64,000 nucleotides of DNA, taken from assembly GCF_021134715.1 (NCBI RefSeq), contig NC_060018.1:868001-932000 (forward strand), given 5' to 3'. This stretch comes from Daphnia pulex. Lineage: Eukaryota > Arthropoda > Branchiopoda > Diplostraca > Daphniidae. The notes beneath the pieces are model-generated. The model ran no database searches and was not told the origin of the DNA. It saw nothing but the letters and a program-made list of their open reading frames with translations. Positions within the stretch are counted from its first letter, which is position 1; each line of letters starts with the position of its first letter. Positions 35,759-46,170 of the stretch are shown piece by piece. A program made the translations under genes and the position numbers.

Positions 35759-36299
35759 CGCCACTGTCGCCTTTGTTGTTGTTGCATCGTGAAACGAGGC
35801 AAAATGGGCGAAACAATTGGATGCTAATTAATACTTATATTCCTGTGATTTCATATACCAAATTGAACTTCGTATCATATGTAGGTTTATCTTGACCTAA
35901 TTTCCTTATTTTTATGCTGTACTAACTTATTTCTTCAAATTTTAGATGCATACTGTCAGTCATTCCAAAAAGCTGACTTAGCGCTCAGTCACTTTCCCTC
36001 CAATAGACCCATCATGTTGTCAAAAGCCTAAAACTCATGTGTGAAGCTCTCATATCGTGGAATACAAATGTGTGGAGACAAGGTATTTCCCCATTACTGC
36101 TACCACACCAAACACACAAAATCAACCGCCTTACTAAATTCAGCACCATTCATCCATATGATAAAGGTAAGCATCAATATAACCTATCGCCACCCTACTG
36201 CAATACTTCATGACACTTTATTTAACATCAGGAAATTTACCTCAACCTAAGGAGTAAGGTTGTTGGTTGCTGTGATTTCCATTTTTACGGTTTTTTATC

Positions 36300-36640
36300 A
36301 TGATGAAGACTTCAGTGTGCTTGTTAGTATAGGTAAAGATTGAAATACTTTATTAACTGTTATATTTTCAATTCATTAATGCAATACATTTTTTTTACAG
36401 AGCACATAATAGATCCTTAAGCCAATGCTGACCTTTGTCAATGAAGGAAGAGGGACATCCAGCAACGTTCTGCTCCATCCTTATCTTCCCGACGTACGCC
36501 CATTTAGCTTCACTGCTTTTGCTGCTACAACTTGTCTTACTTCACCGACGGAGTTAGAACACTTCAGTGGTCGCTACCCTTTGCTGTTACACACCTACAG
36601 TTACTCACCACGGGATTATGCCCAGGTACCCGACAATTGA
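36300..36640 (+). other. Possible gene fragment beside the centre (right arm)
   Basis: Identical mirror of 34803-35143, here on the plus strand: MMKTSVCLLV-TAG at 36300-36332, then an open frame 36425-36640. The identity reflects the palindrome and is not independent evidence of selection. Confidence 0.25.
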
Positions 36641-36896
36641 CTTACTTTCGTAGATTATCTACTAATAATATAGTTGCGTTAAACTCTGTGTCTGTGTAAT
36701 AATTCCAAAATCAGGCCCTTCTTGCGCGCAAACAAAGTTTTACTTGGACGTTTCTTTTTTCTAACGCTAGATGGCTTTTTGAAAATTTGCAGCTGTCAAA
36801 ACAGTCAGTTTCAGTAACTTTGCACTTCTCTTTAAACGTTTATCGACCGTTTTTGGTGGTAATTTTGTAGTGATAACAAACGATAACTATTCCCCC

Positions 36897-37285
36897 AACA
36901 AAGCTCACTTGTTAGATTTTTAAAAATGTGTTTTTTTTTTTCTACTTCCGGTTTTGTCATTTCTGTCAGTAGTTTAGTAAATATTCATCCGAGGTACAAA
37001 AGAACCACATATTCGTGATCCTCGTAAAATTTGGGGTAAAGTTCATGTTGTGTTTTTTACGTACGCGTACTTCCGGTTTCGAAAATTTTCCTGAACTATG
37101 TCTCAGGAAAATTCTCGATTTTGGCCAAATTTTGGATTTCGTTTAAATCACACCTAATCGACCCCAAATTTCATGGGGATCACGAATATGTGGTTTAATT
37201 CGACGACAGCTCAATGGTTGAGGCGCTGTGGTTACTTCCGGTATACTTCCGGAATTTTTTTTTTAGACTAGCAAGTGAGCTTTGT
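36897..37285. mobile_element. Foldback MITE of unknown family (right arm)
   Basis: Mirror copy of 34158-34546 with the same terminal repeats, but diverged. I count around ten substitutions in its centre-proximal half, and the central palindrome is no longer perfect (CTGAACTATGTCTCAG). Confidence 0.75.
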
Positions 37286-37639
37286 TATGTGTACAGTTCT
37301 CAATATTGTTAGGTAGATTTTAAGCAATTTCAAGCGCGTCTTTGAAGTTTTGAGCAAAAAAAAACAGATCAATGATCCCATATGTATTATGTGACTATTA
37401 TGTAACTGTTATTGGCATGTCACTTAATAAGAATTGTTTGTCTTGATTCAGGTAATGCAGAGGAGACGTCGAGAAGATGGATTTTCCCATCTTTAACAAT
37501 CGTCACCGGTCTCCGTCGGACGTTGCCCCTGCTCCTGGTGCGAACGAAACTCGGTGAAATCGCGACCGACACCGAGACTCGTCATCAACGTGGATCATCG
37601 TATTGTTGGTATTATTGTGTTACGTGTTATGTTAGTTAA

Positions 37640-37902
37640 CCCGTTGGCTGCCACACCTTTGTTCTCCACTGCACGGGCCGCGCTGTTCGGTCTCGTGGTT
37701 TAAAAGCCGCGGGGCCGGGGAGTCGCCAAGCCCAAACTTTGCCGCAAGGCAAGCCTGTTAAAAGGCAATGCACCTTAGTCCTCCCCTTGTCAGCACGGAC
37801 TTGTCAGCAATGGCAAGTCCCACTTGGTCATGGATCCTTCTGACGTGGCGCGTAGAAAAGTAGAGAGCAACCTGCGGGTTGTATGGCGTGGCAGCCAATG
37901 GG
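37640..37902. mobile_element. piggyBac-type MITE (right arm)
   Basis: Mirror copy of 33541-33803 with TTAA at 37636-37639 and 37903-37906. It was probably present before the palindrome formed, since both arms have it at the same site. Confidence 0.85.
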
Positions 37903-38452
37903 TTAACTTAGTGTATGTATATGTGTATGTATGTATGTGACTGTAAAATGTGGTGGAATTGTGGGAGGAGGTGGGACAAAATAACACAATTCTTTTTTTA
38001 AGTTTTTTGTTCATTGTTGTAAATTAATACCAAGTTTTGTTTAGGAATTGTATCAATGTATTTTTCTCAACTTCAAAGTCTTTCATTTATGCAGAGGTCA
38101 ACCATTTGCCTATTACTTATAATATTTGAAAAAATCAACCGTTACAAGTTTCTTTCTTATTTGGCCCTTGAAACGTCATCGTCAAACCACAAGAACATGT
38201 CCGTATGCAGACTAACTAAGGCAGTAGTCAAACATAAAACAATTTAAAACTCGGCATACTGCATACTGGCCTTGAATAAATCCAACACCAAAAGACACCT
38301 GTCGCAATGTTGACAGGCTTGAAGTTACTAACAAAAGAATTACCCTATTAAAAATTTTATTTTTTCATTTAAGATCAACATTTAATTACCAGCGACCAAT
38401 TACCATGAAAATAACCGATAAATGTAAATAACCTTGAGTAGAAATTTCGTCT

Positions 38453-40810
38453 CTAGTAATAAGGAATTTCCTTGTAGAAATTTACGGAATCGTAGTTTGG
38501 GGTGTCATTCGGCTGCGTTAGTCGTGTAGTAACTCGGGGCAGAGAAGTGCTTTCGAAGCTTCGGTGTAGTATGTGGTAGTAACGAAAGTAGTGATGTAAA
38601 ACTCGGGTGCCTTTAGTGTTGTAGTACTTTGGAACATCAGTGTAGTACTCTGGAGCAGCGTAGGTTGTAGTGTAGTACTCTGGAGCAGCGTAAGTTGTAG
38701 TGAAGTAAACCGACTACCTTCGTGGTGTAGTACTCCGCTGCCTTCGTGGTGTAGTACTCCGCTGCCTTCGTGGTGTAGTACTCCGCTGCCTTCGTGGTGT
38801 AGTACTCCGCTGCCTTCGTGGTGTAGTACTCCGCTGCCTTCGTGGTGTAGTACTCCGCTGCCTTCGTGGTGTAGTACTCCGCTGCCTTCGTGGTGTAGTA
38901 CTCCGCTGCCTTCGTGGTGTTAGCTGGGGAAACGTAGGTTGTAGTGCAGTACTTGAGAATTTCGGTGGTGTAACAAGTTAGATCCTCGGTATAGTAGCTG
39001 GGAACAGAATAGTACATTGGAGCATTATTATAGTTAGCTGGAGCATCTTCGTAGTAGTACGAAGGCGTAGTACTTGAGGTCTTTGTATAGTAAGAAGGTG
39101 TTGACGTTGTTGGCTAGTAAGGAGGCGGCGTGGTGAAGGTAGCCATACTCCGGGAAGAATAATACTTCGGGCATTCAGTGTAGTAGCTCGGGGCAACATG
39201 AGCTGTGGCGTAATACTCTGGAGCCTTGGTGGTGCACTTGAGTCACAGCGTAGTAAGCTGGAGCAGCGGAAGTTGATGCTAAATAGTAAGACGGCACGGC
39301 AGTGTTGTGCTTTGGTACCCGCAATACCCAGGAGACATCGGTACACCAGTGGTCGACCCAGCCATCGACTATACTACACCCAACAGCAGCACGACGCCAT
39401 AGTTATAACTAGACAATTAATAAATTCAAACATTAATATTCAATTATAGTACTGGTAGGAACAAATAGAAAAAAAAGTAGAGTTGATTCACAACTCTACA
39501 GAAAAATGTTTACCTTGATTTAACACTTGTAACGCGACGAAGAATGAAGTTGATGACAACTAGTGCACGGCAGTTCCTGTTGCTGTAGCGGAGATGCTCA
39601 CTCAGCTGCTGAATTCTTTCACCTTTTCTCTCCTTTCATACGACTAGGCAATAAATAATTTTTATATTTAGTAGTTGGCTTAATTAAACTCCACGTAACA
39701 GAATATTTACCCATGATATGTAGTGGTGTAGCACTCCGGTGCCTTGGGGGTGTAGTGTTGGGGAGCCTCGGTGTAATAAGCTGGGGCAGCGCATGTTGCA
39801 GTGTATTAATCCGATGTCTTAGTGGTGTAGTAATAAGTGGCCTCGATATAGCACTCAGGCGCTTTGGTGTAGTATCTCGGGGCAACATAAGTTGTGGTGT
39901 AATACTGATCCTTGGCACTGCAGTTGCTGTTGTCGTGTCAGAGATGACCACTCGACTGATTTCTTTCACCTTTTCTATCTTTTAACAACTAGAGTAAATA
40001 ATTTAGATATTTAACAATTGGAATATTTATACCTCCATGTAACAGAATATTTACCCATGTGTAGTTGTGCAGTACTCCGGTGCCTTGGTAGTATAGTACT
40101 TCGGAGAATCGGTGTAGTACTCGAACCTCTGGTACTGTAGCTCGGGGAAGAATAATACTTAGGGCTTCGGTGAAGTAGCTCAGGGCAGCATAAGTTGTGG
40201 TATAATAATCTGGAGCTTTAGTGGTGTAGTACTTGGGGGCCTTGTTGTAGCAACTGGCCGTGTCGTATATTGTATAGTAAGGTAGCGGCGGTGCGATTTC
40301 TTATCCGCCATACCCAGGAGACATTGGTACACCATGGCTGAACCAGCGGTCAGCCATACAACACTCAACAGCAGCACGACGCCAAAGTTTACTAGACAAT
40401 TAATAATTTAAAAATTAATATGAAATTATAACTAGCATTTCAACAAATGGAAAGTTGATTCACAACTCCATGTAAAAGTGTTTACCCATGATTTAAAACT
40501 AGCAATGCGACGAAGAATGCAGTTTGTGACGAACGGCGCACTACAGCTCTTGCATATCGGAGATGCTCACTCGACTGATTTCTTTCGCCTTTTCTTTGTC
40601 CTTAAAAACAACTAGACAATAAATAAAATAATTAAAAAATTACTATGCAAAAATAACTGGCATATTGACAGAGAAAAAACATTAAAATTGATACATAACG
40701 CCATGTAACAACAGAAAATTTACCCATGATTGAGAACAGATGATGGCAGATAGCTGATGCCTAAAAGTGCACTGCAGTTGTTGCCGTGTCGGAGATGCTC
40801 ACTCGACTGA
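38453..40810 (-). pseudogene. Tandem cluster of broken Tyr/Thr-rich repeat genes (right arm)
   Basis: Mirror of the left cluster with the same lost start codon, frameshifts and stops. The signal-peptide unit has its ATG at 40489 (complement) and stop at 40180. The only large change is in the last unit, where the 24-bp AEYYTTKA coding repeat has eight copies instead of four. Both arms were therefore broken before or during duplication, or have been homogenised since. Confidence 0.75.
38717..38918 (-). repeat. 24-bp minisatellite, 8 full copies plus partial
   Basis: Mirror of the left-arm minisatellite with exactly four more identical units (202 bp against 106 bp). This accounts for the 96-bp length difference between the arms. 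Confidence 0.95.
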
Positions 40811-40840
40811 TCCCTATCAACTTTTCTCTCGCCTTTTATA
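40804..40840 (-). promoter_or_regulatory. TATA box and TCAGT initiator (right arm)
   Basis: Exact mirror of the left-arm promoter: TATA box complement at 40833-40840 and initiator complement at 40804-40810. It also points toward the palindrome centre, so the two promoters face each other. Confidence 0.75.
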
Positions 40841-40884
40841 AGACTTTTTCTAACCCCTCCTCTTAAGCCTTGCGGTTATTTTAC

Positions 40885-41236
40885 CTTCTTGATAATGATG
40901 CAAAAGGTCCCGTTCTCACCCAACCTCTGCACCACTGCATGACAATAAACGTAATGATCTCCATGACCTTCGATTGAAATGAAAACTGGCCTTTCCTTCT
41001 GCAGGTGACGTTGCTGGGGATGGGTCTACAAAAACCAATATCAAAATGAATACCAATTACCAAATAGCTTACCCTTTCGGCTATTGTACCTGCTTGATAA
41101 TGTTGAAACACGTGTCGTTCTCACCCAACCTCTAAACCACCACATGCCAGTTTTACGTAATGTTTCTCGTGACCTTCAAGCGTGAAGGACATCCTGTCTG
41201 GACAAACTGGCCGACCTGTCTGCAGGTTGACTTGCA
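40885..41236 (-). pseudogene. Duplicated orphan exon (right arm), one copy broken
   Basis: Mirror copy of the left-arm exon pair. The open copy is 40885-41025 on the minus strand and the broken one ends at 41090. It has the same sequence features and the same uncertain identity. Confidence 0.5.
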
Positions 41237-43023
41237 TGCAAAAAGCACAACGAAGATATGCAAAAAATGTAACGAAAAGCTAAAGCCACTTCGACGACAT
41301 ACTTAATTATGAGATTAAATGATTCGTCTAATATGAAATGCGTTAAAGAACAACACGCTAATCGTAAAACAACGGGTTGTGCAGCTTTGTGACTAACCAA
41401 CACATTGATTAAAATGCTTCTTTCTCGTCCTACAGCCACCGGTCAACTCAGCTAGACATTAAAGCACAAAAGTTAAGAGAAATCGCAGAAACAAAAACAA
41501 AACAAAACTCATACGATCTCAAAAAAAAGGCCAAGTGGTGCTCCACTGCTCCTGCTCATATAATTTTGCTTGATTCCTTGTGACAAAAATGGGATAAAGA
41601 GATTTCCAAACGAAAGGGGAAAACATTAAAGAATGGTCTTGTGGTAGGAATTTAGCCAGCCCGTTCGTTAGTTAGCCCAGCCCCCCCCCCTCCCCCAGCC
41701 GTTCAACAGAATAATCAGACCTTGCACAAGATTAGCGGCGAACAGCTTTTACTCATTTTGCCAGTGAAAAACATCAGACAAGAACTTCGTTTGACAATAT
41801 TTCAGAATGGATATCTTCAATTGAGTCTGATAACTCAAGATCCCAACATGGTTATCAGATGCACAAACCTACCAATACTGCACACAAAAACTATCAACAT
41901 TGCGAGAGGTGGTCGATAAAATAGTTAACTATCGAATCATTAGGAACGAAATTCATTGCTGGACGCGGCTATACTTAAAGGCATAGCATTCTCTTAATCA
42001 TCGAGTTTAGAAAGAAACGCAAATCGGATTAAAGAAACTATCGCTGTTCACAGCCGATGTATAAACATTCGTGAACAAAAACCAAAATTCAACTGAAGAA
42101 AAAAGAAAATTTGCAAACTATTATCTCTCAACGAATTCAACTAGCAAGTCCCCTGTGTATCAGAGAAGATTGTAGGTAATACGAAAACCAAAAAGGTTTG
42201 TGCAATTCATCAATACCTTAAGTTCAAAGAGATGACTGGTGGGGTTGGATGACTGGCTCTTATGGTTGTGGCATGTGGCTGGCCTAAAGTGTTAGATCAT
42301 GTCAATCAGGTCCATCCACATGAAAACTTGTTGCGTTTAAAGGTATCCTGAACTGAATTATCAATTTTACATATTAGATGGGACGTGTGCAGTATTAGCA
42401 GGTATAAGTTGAAGAAAGTAAAAGAAAATGTCTTGCAAGTACTTGATACTTCAGTACGCTTTAGTATTCTGCTAATTTTCTTGGCTAAGTGATTGAATGG
42501 ACCGATGAACACATTTGACATTTTTAAGTTTCAATACATATGTAGCTAATAACAGAGATTTTTCTTTTACTTTCTTCCCCAATAAAAATATGATCACATA
42601 ATTAATGGAAATTGTTTCCCTTGTTACTTTTCACGTGAAAACATAAACCCTGTAACGAAATAAAATTGAAAACTTACATGTTACACAGTAGTAAAACTAA
42701 GATAATCCTCGTCTTTAATCTGATAAAGGCGTCTTGTGTAAATAAAGAAAAGCACTGTCACAATTTGATATTCAAACCCATACAGAATTAAATTCATTAC
42801 TTTTTCTTTGATCGCCATGGCAGGCCATAGCGTGTGCCATACATGCCATAGAGAAAATGGCGAACGAAATGACAAGAGCAGTCGCCCAACCTCCTCTTTT
42901 TCTCTCGATTCTTATTGGTCAGTGGTCAAAAGTCGGCCATCATGGTAATTGGTTTCTGCAACTTCTTCAGTTTATTTTTCGTCCGTTCGGAATTTTTCCG
43001 AACTCTGTTTCCGAAGCTTAAAC

Positions 43024-43640
43024 ATCACGACTCAATAGAAATGAATAATCCGATACACATCACACACAAATAAATCTGGTGAGATTGGGGGTATGGGGGC
43101 CACTTTTTTTATCGCTAAAGTTAAAATTTTTTTAATGATGTATGATTAAAGTTGACTCACTGGGCCTGCCCGTAAAACGCCATGTTCCTGATCTGAGATA
43201 GGCCTACATCCGATTCATTCGGCAAGACCGGCAATAAATCAAATGATTGACCGAGAGGAATGTAATTTTAAAATCGTTGGAGTTCTATTGACGGTCATTT
43301 AAAATATTTATAATTCAATGGAGATCTACTGTCGGCCATGAAAATAATTTTAAAATCGTTGGACTGTTAGAATTCTATTGTCGGACATAAAAATAATTAA
43401 AAAAATTATTGGAGTTCTACTGTCGGGCACTGGAGTTCTATTGTCGGGTATTTTTAACGATTTTTTATAATATTTAAAAAAGGAATTCTTATGTCTTTGG
43501 AGTTCTACGGTCGCCATACCTTTTTTTAAGTCCTTGCCAAAGAAAAAAAAAAAAAAATTCGACTCACGAGAAATGAGTAATCAGATACACATCACACACA
43601 AATAAATCTGATGAGATTGAAGGTATGGGGGTCCAGACAA
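43024..43640. repeat. Repeat island: ~75-bp direct repeats around a TTGGAGTTCTA minisatellite
   Basis: A roughly 75-bp block containing ACACATCACACACAAATAAA and GAGATTG..GGTATGGGGG occurs at about 43024-43100 and again at 43561-43637 with several differences. Between them are about six imperfect copies of GGAGTTCTATTGTCGG (about 43274-43516) separated by A/T-rich spacers. No open frame or known element ends were found. Confidence 0.7.
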
Positions 43641-44530
43641 AAAATAAGACTTAAATTTTCTGAAGAAAAGAATAATTTTCCTGTCTGCGGCTGTGATTAC
43701 TGATAAGGCAGCAGCAGCAACGGTTATAGTGCGTGGTGCGTGCTTAAACAGCATCACACTTGGTCTCTGAATTTCGAATTGAAACAAACTCACACAACAC
43801 TATGCAATTGCTTGTAAAAAAACCTTCAATAGATCGAGTTGCTATTAGCAACACGAATGAAGTCTAGGAATTTACCCGGAGGTTTTCTTGACCTTTGTGG
43901 TTACCTGGGCACACCACCACAAATAGAGAAACAGACTTTTTGTTTGTAGTAAAGGATCTATACCGGGGTTATGGGGATAATCGAACGGGAACACTTAACC
44001 GGGATCTACATTACACACATATATACATAATATTACACGAAAGTGATTGTGTTTCCCTTAAATTATGCTCATAAACCACAAAATTGTTTAATAGTTGTCA
44101 AACATTGTCAGATTGTCTGAGGCTTAATTGGATTCACGGTTCATGTCAACATTTTAAATAAGATTTGCGTCAATTCCGCCATCTACCGGCATAAAAATAA
44201 TATATTTCAAACTGTCCACTAGAGGGCAAGGCGTTGCAGTAATGAAAAAACAATGCAATCCATGAACTCACAGACACAGAATCCGCTACCGGGTTTTGGG
44301 CTGTCAAATAAATAGGCTTTCTAGTCTACATCCAATATTACCGCGTACCACAATCTACAGCCCAAGGTTATATCTAATCAATTCCGAAACACATCGAACA
44401 GCTGAATAGTAGTGTAGTAGTTGTAGGGCAGGGACGTGTTTGAATATTGGGCAATGGCCTCGTTTGCTCGTCATTTGTGAAACTGAAGAGTGATCAACAA
44501 CTCCTCTATTTGAAAAGTAAACACTGAAAA
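43641..44530. other. 5' flank of CYRI, nothing firmly recognised
   Basis: No coding exon was found. The last 100 bp or so before the ATG are probably 5' UTR. I saw no clear TATA box. Confidence 0.5.
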
Positions 44531-46170
44531 ATGGGTAATTTGCTTCGTCTCTTGTCACGCGAAGAAGGAACTTGTTTTTCTCCTCAACGATACGATTTAT
44601 TCCTTGATTTTGAAAGTGAGTACTATATATGCACAATTTTGTTGTGAGCAATGTTTATTGAAATATTTATTGTTGCAGATGCTCAACCAACTGAAGGTGA
44701 AAAAGAAATGTTCCTTGAAGTTGAAGCTGTGCTGAAGAAAGGACAGCTAATACTCAATGAAATCAGTCAGTATCGAGGAGCCAGCAAAGAAATAAGAGAG
44801 GTAAATTATGGTAGATAAGTTACATACTTTATCCACCAATGTTATTATTGTACTAGAACTGGGAAGGAAACTTCTGCTGTTTCATAGTTCTTTTTGTTTT
44901 GGGTATGCAGTTGTTCTTAGTTTTTTTATTGCTATTCATTTGATAGGCAATTAGCAACCCAGGGGAAGATTACCAGGAAAAGGCAAGAGATGCTGTGTTC
45001 CCACTTGTCCAGCAATTACGACGATACTATGATTTTTCATTAGATATTGGTATGATGTTTTCTATTTTCCCCACTTGTATCAAATTTAATGTTTTATCTT
45101 GTCTTGAAACAAAAAAAAACACACAGAAAAAGTTGTTCCAAAGATTCTTTCCCAGTTGTGTTCTGGTAGCATGAGCCCTACCCAACACCTAGAGAAACAA
45201 CAAGCACTGGTGAAGCAGTTTGCGGAAATTTTAGAATTCGTCTTGAAATTTGACGAACATAAGGTAATACTACTGAAAAATTTGAGGAATTTCATTCCTA
45301 ACCATTCTTTGAAAATTTTATCCCTATTTCAGATGACAACTCCGTCTATTCAGAACGATTTCAGTTACTATCGACGAATTGTTTCGAGACATAGCTTGTC
45401 TGGGTCGATAAGCGACGAACAAGATCTTTTTAAAACTACTGAAAGCGACGAACAAATCAGCTCAGCGTTAGCAAGTCATATGTCATTATTCTACGCCCAG
45501 CCCACACCAATGCTCAAAGTGCTTAGCGAGGCCACAATGAAATTCGTCGCGGACGTGAGTTTCTATTTTAAAATAACTGTCTTTTCAATTGCTAACTATT
45601 AACCGTTAGAATAAAGATATTCCCGTGGAAAACACAACGGAAACGCTGAGTACTATGGCAAGCGTCTGCCAGAGTATGCTGAAAGATCCGTAAGTTTGAT
45701 GCCGTACTAGGGGGAAACTTAACGTCATTGTTATTAATTTTTTGGTTTTCACAGGGACTTGATTGCTCGATTTATGCGCGAAGAAACGTACCTGTTTGTG
45801 CTACGAGTCATGGTTGGTCTCGTTATTCTCTACGATCACGTTCATCCGGTCGGTGCTTTCCAAAAATCTTCCAATGTCGATGTGAGTTCTACTTACGAAG
45901 CTATTGTTCGGAAAGTGTCTATCTCAATCGTTTTATCTGTAGGTTAAAGGTTGTGTTCGTGTGCTCAAGGAGCAGCCGAGTTCCCGTTCCGAAAGTCTTT
46001 TGAATGCTTTGCGGTGAGCACCAAACGAATTTATCTTTTTAAGCTTTTAAAAAATGTTGTTTAATCAAAAACTGTGTACGTTTTTCTTCTTGTTCTTTCA
46101 CAGATACACTACACGTCATTTGAATGACGAATCTACTCCTAAGCACATAAAAACACTTCTAGCGTCCTAA
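44531..46170 (+). CDS. CYRI: CYRI (FAM49), Rac1-binding inhibitor of the WAVE/Scar complex
   Basis: Nine exons, complete: 44531-44615, 44679-44800, 44947-45049, 45127-45263, 45333-45554, 45610-45689, 45755-45881, 45943-46013 and 46104-46170. All splice sites are GT-AG and all phases match. The product is 337 residues (human CYRI-B is about 324). It starts MGNLLRLLSREEG, with Gly2 as the expected N-myristoylation site. Residues 159-168 read FSYYRRIVSR; the double Arg (163-164) corresponds to the Rac1-binding arginines of CYRI-B. Other conserved blocks are DFENAQPTEGEKEMFLEVEA, AISNPGEDYQEKARDAVFPL and LFYAQPTPMLKVLSEAT. Known role: competes with CYFIP for active Rac1 and so limits Arp2/3-driven lamellipodia. 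The start is fixed by the MGN motif. The stop is TAA at 46168. Confidence 0.97.

Larger units (their letters stand above)
35759..42997 (-). repeat. Right arm of the ~14.4-kb palindrome
   Basis: This is the mirror of 28543-35684 and 97 bp longer. It carries the same elements in reverse orientation: foldback MITE 36897-37285, piggyBac-type MITE 37640-37902, pseudogene cluster 38453-40810, promoter 40804-40840 and orphan exons about 40885-41236. CYRI begins 1.5 kb beyond its outer end. Confidence 0.97.

Noticed and set aside
28543..42997. Palindrome as a plain read-level fold-back chimera
   Set aside because: Arm differences (96-bp repeat change, a diverged patch, scattered SNPs) and distinct unique flanks make this unlikely, though a haplotype-fusion misassembly cannot be excluded from sequence alone.
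43024..43640. Solo or paired LTRs of a small retroelement
   Set aside because: The repeats are only about 75 bp and diverged, lack TG...CA ends, and there is no primer-binding site or polypurine tract.
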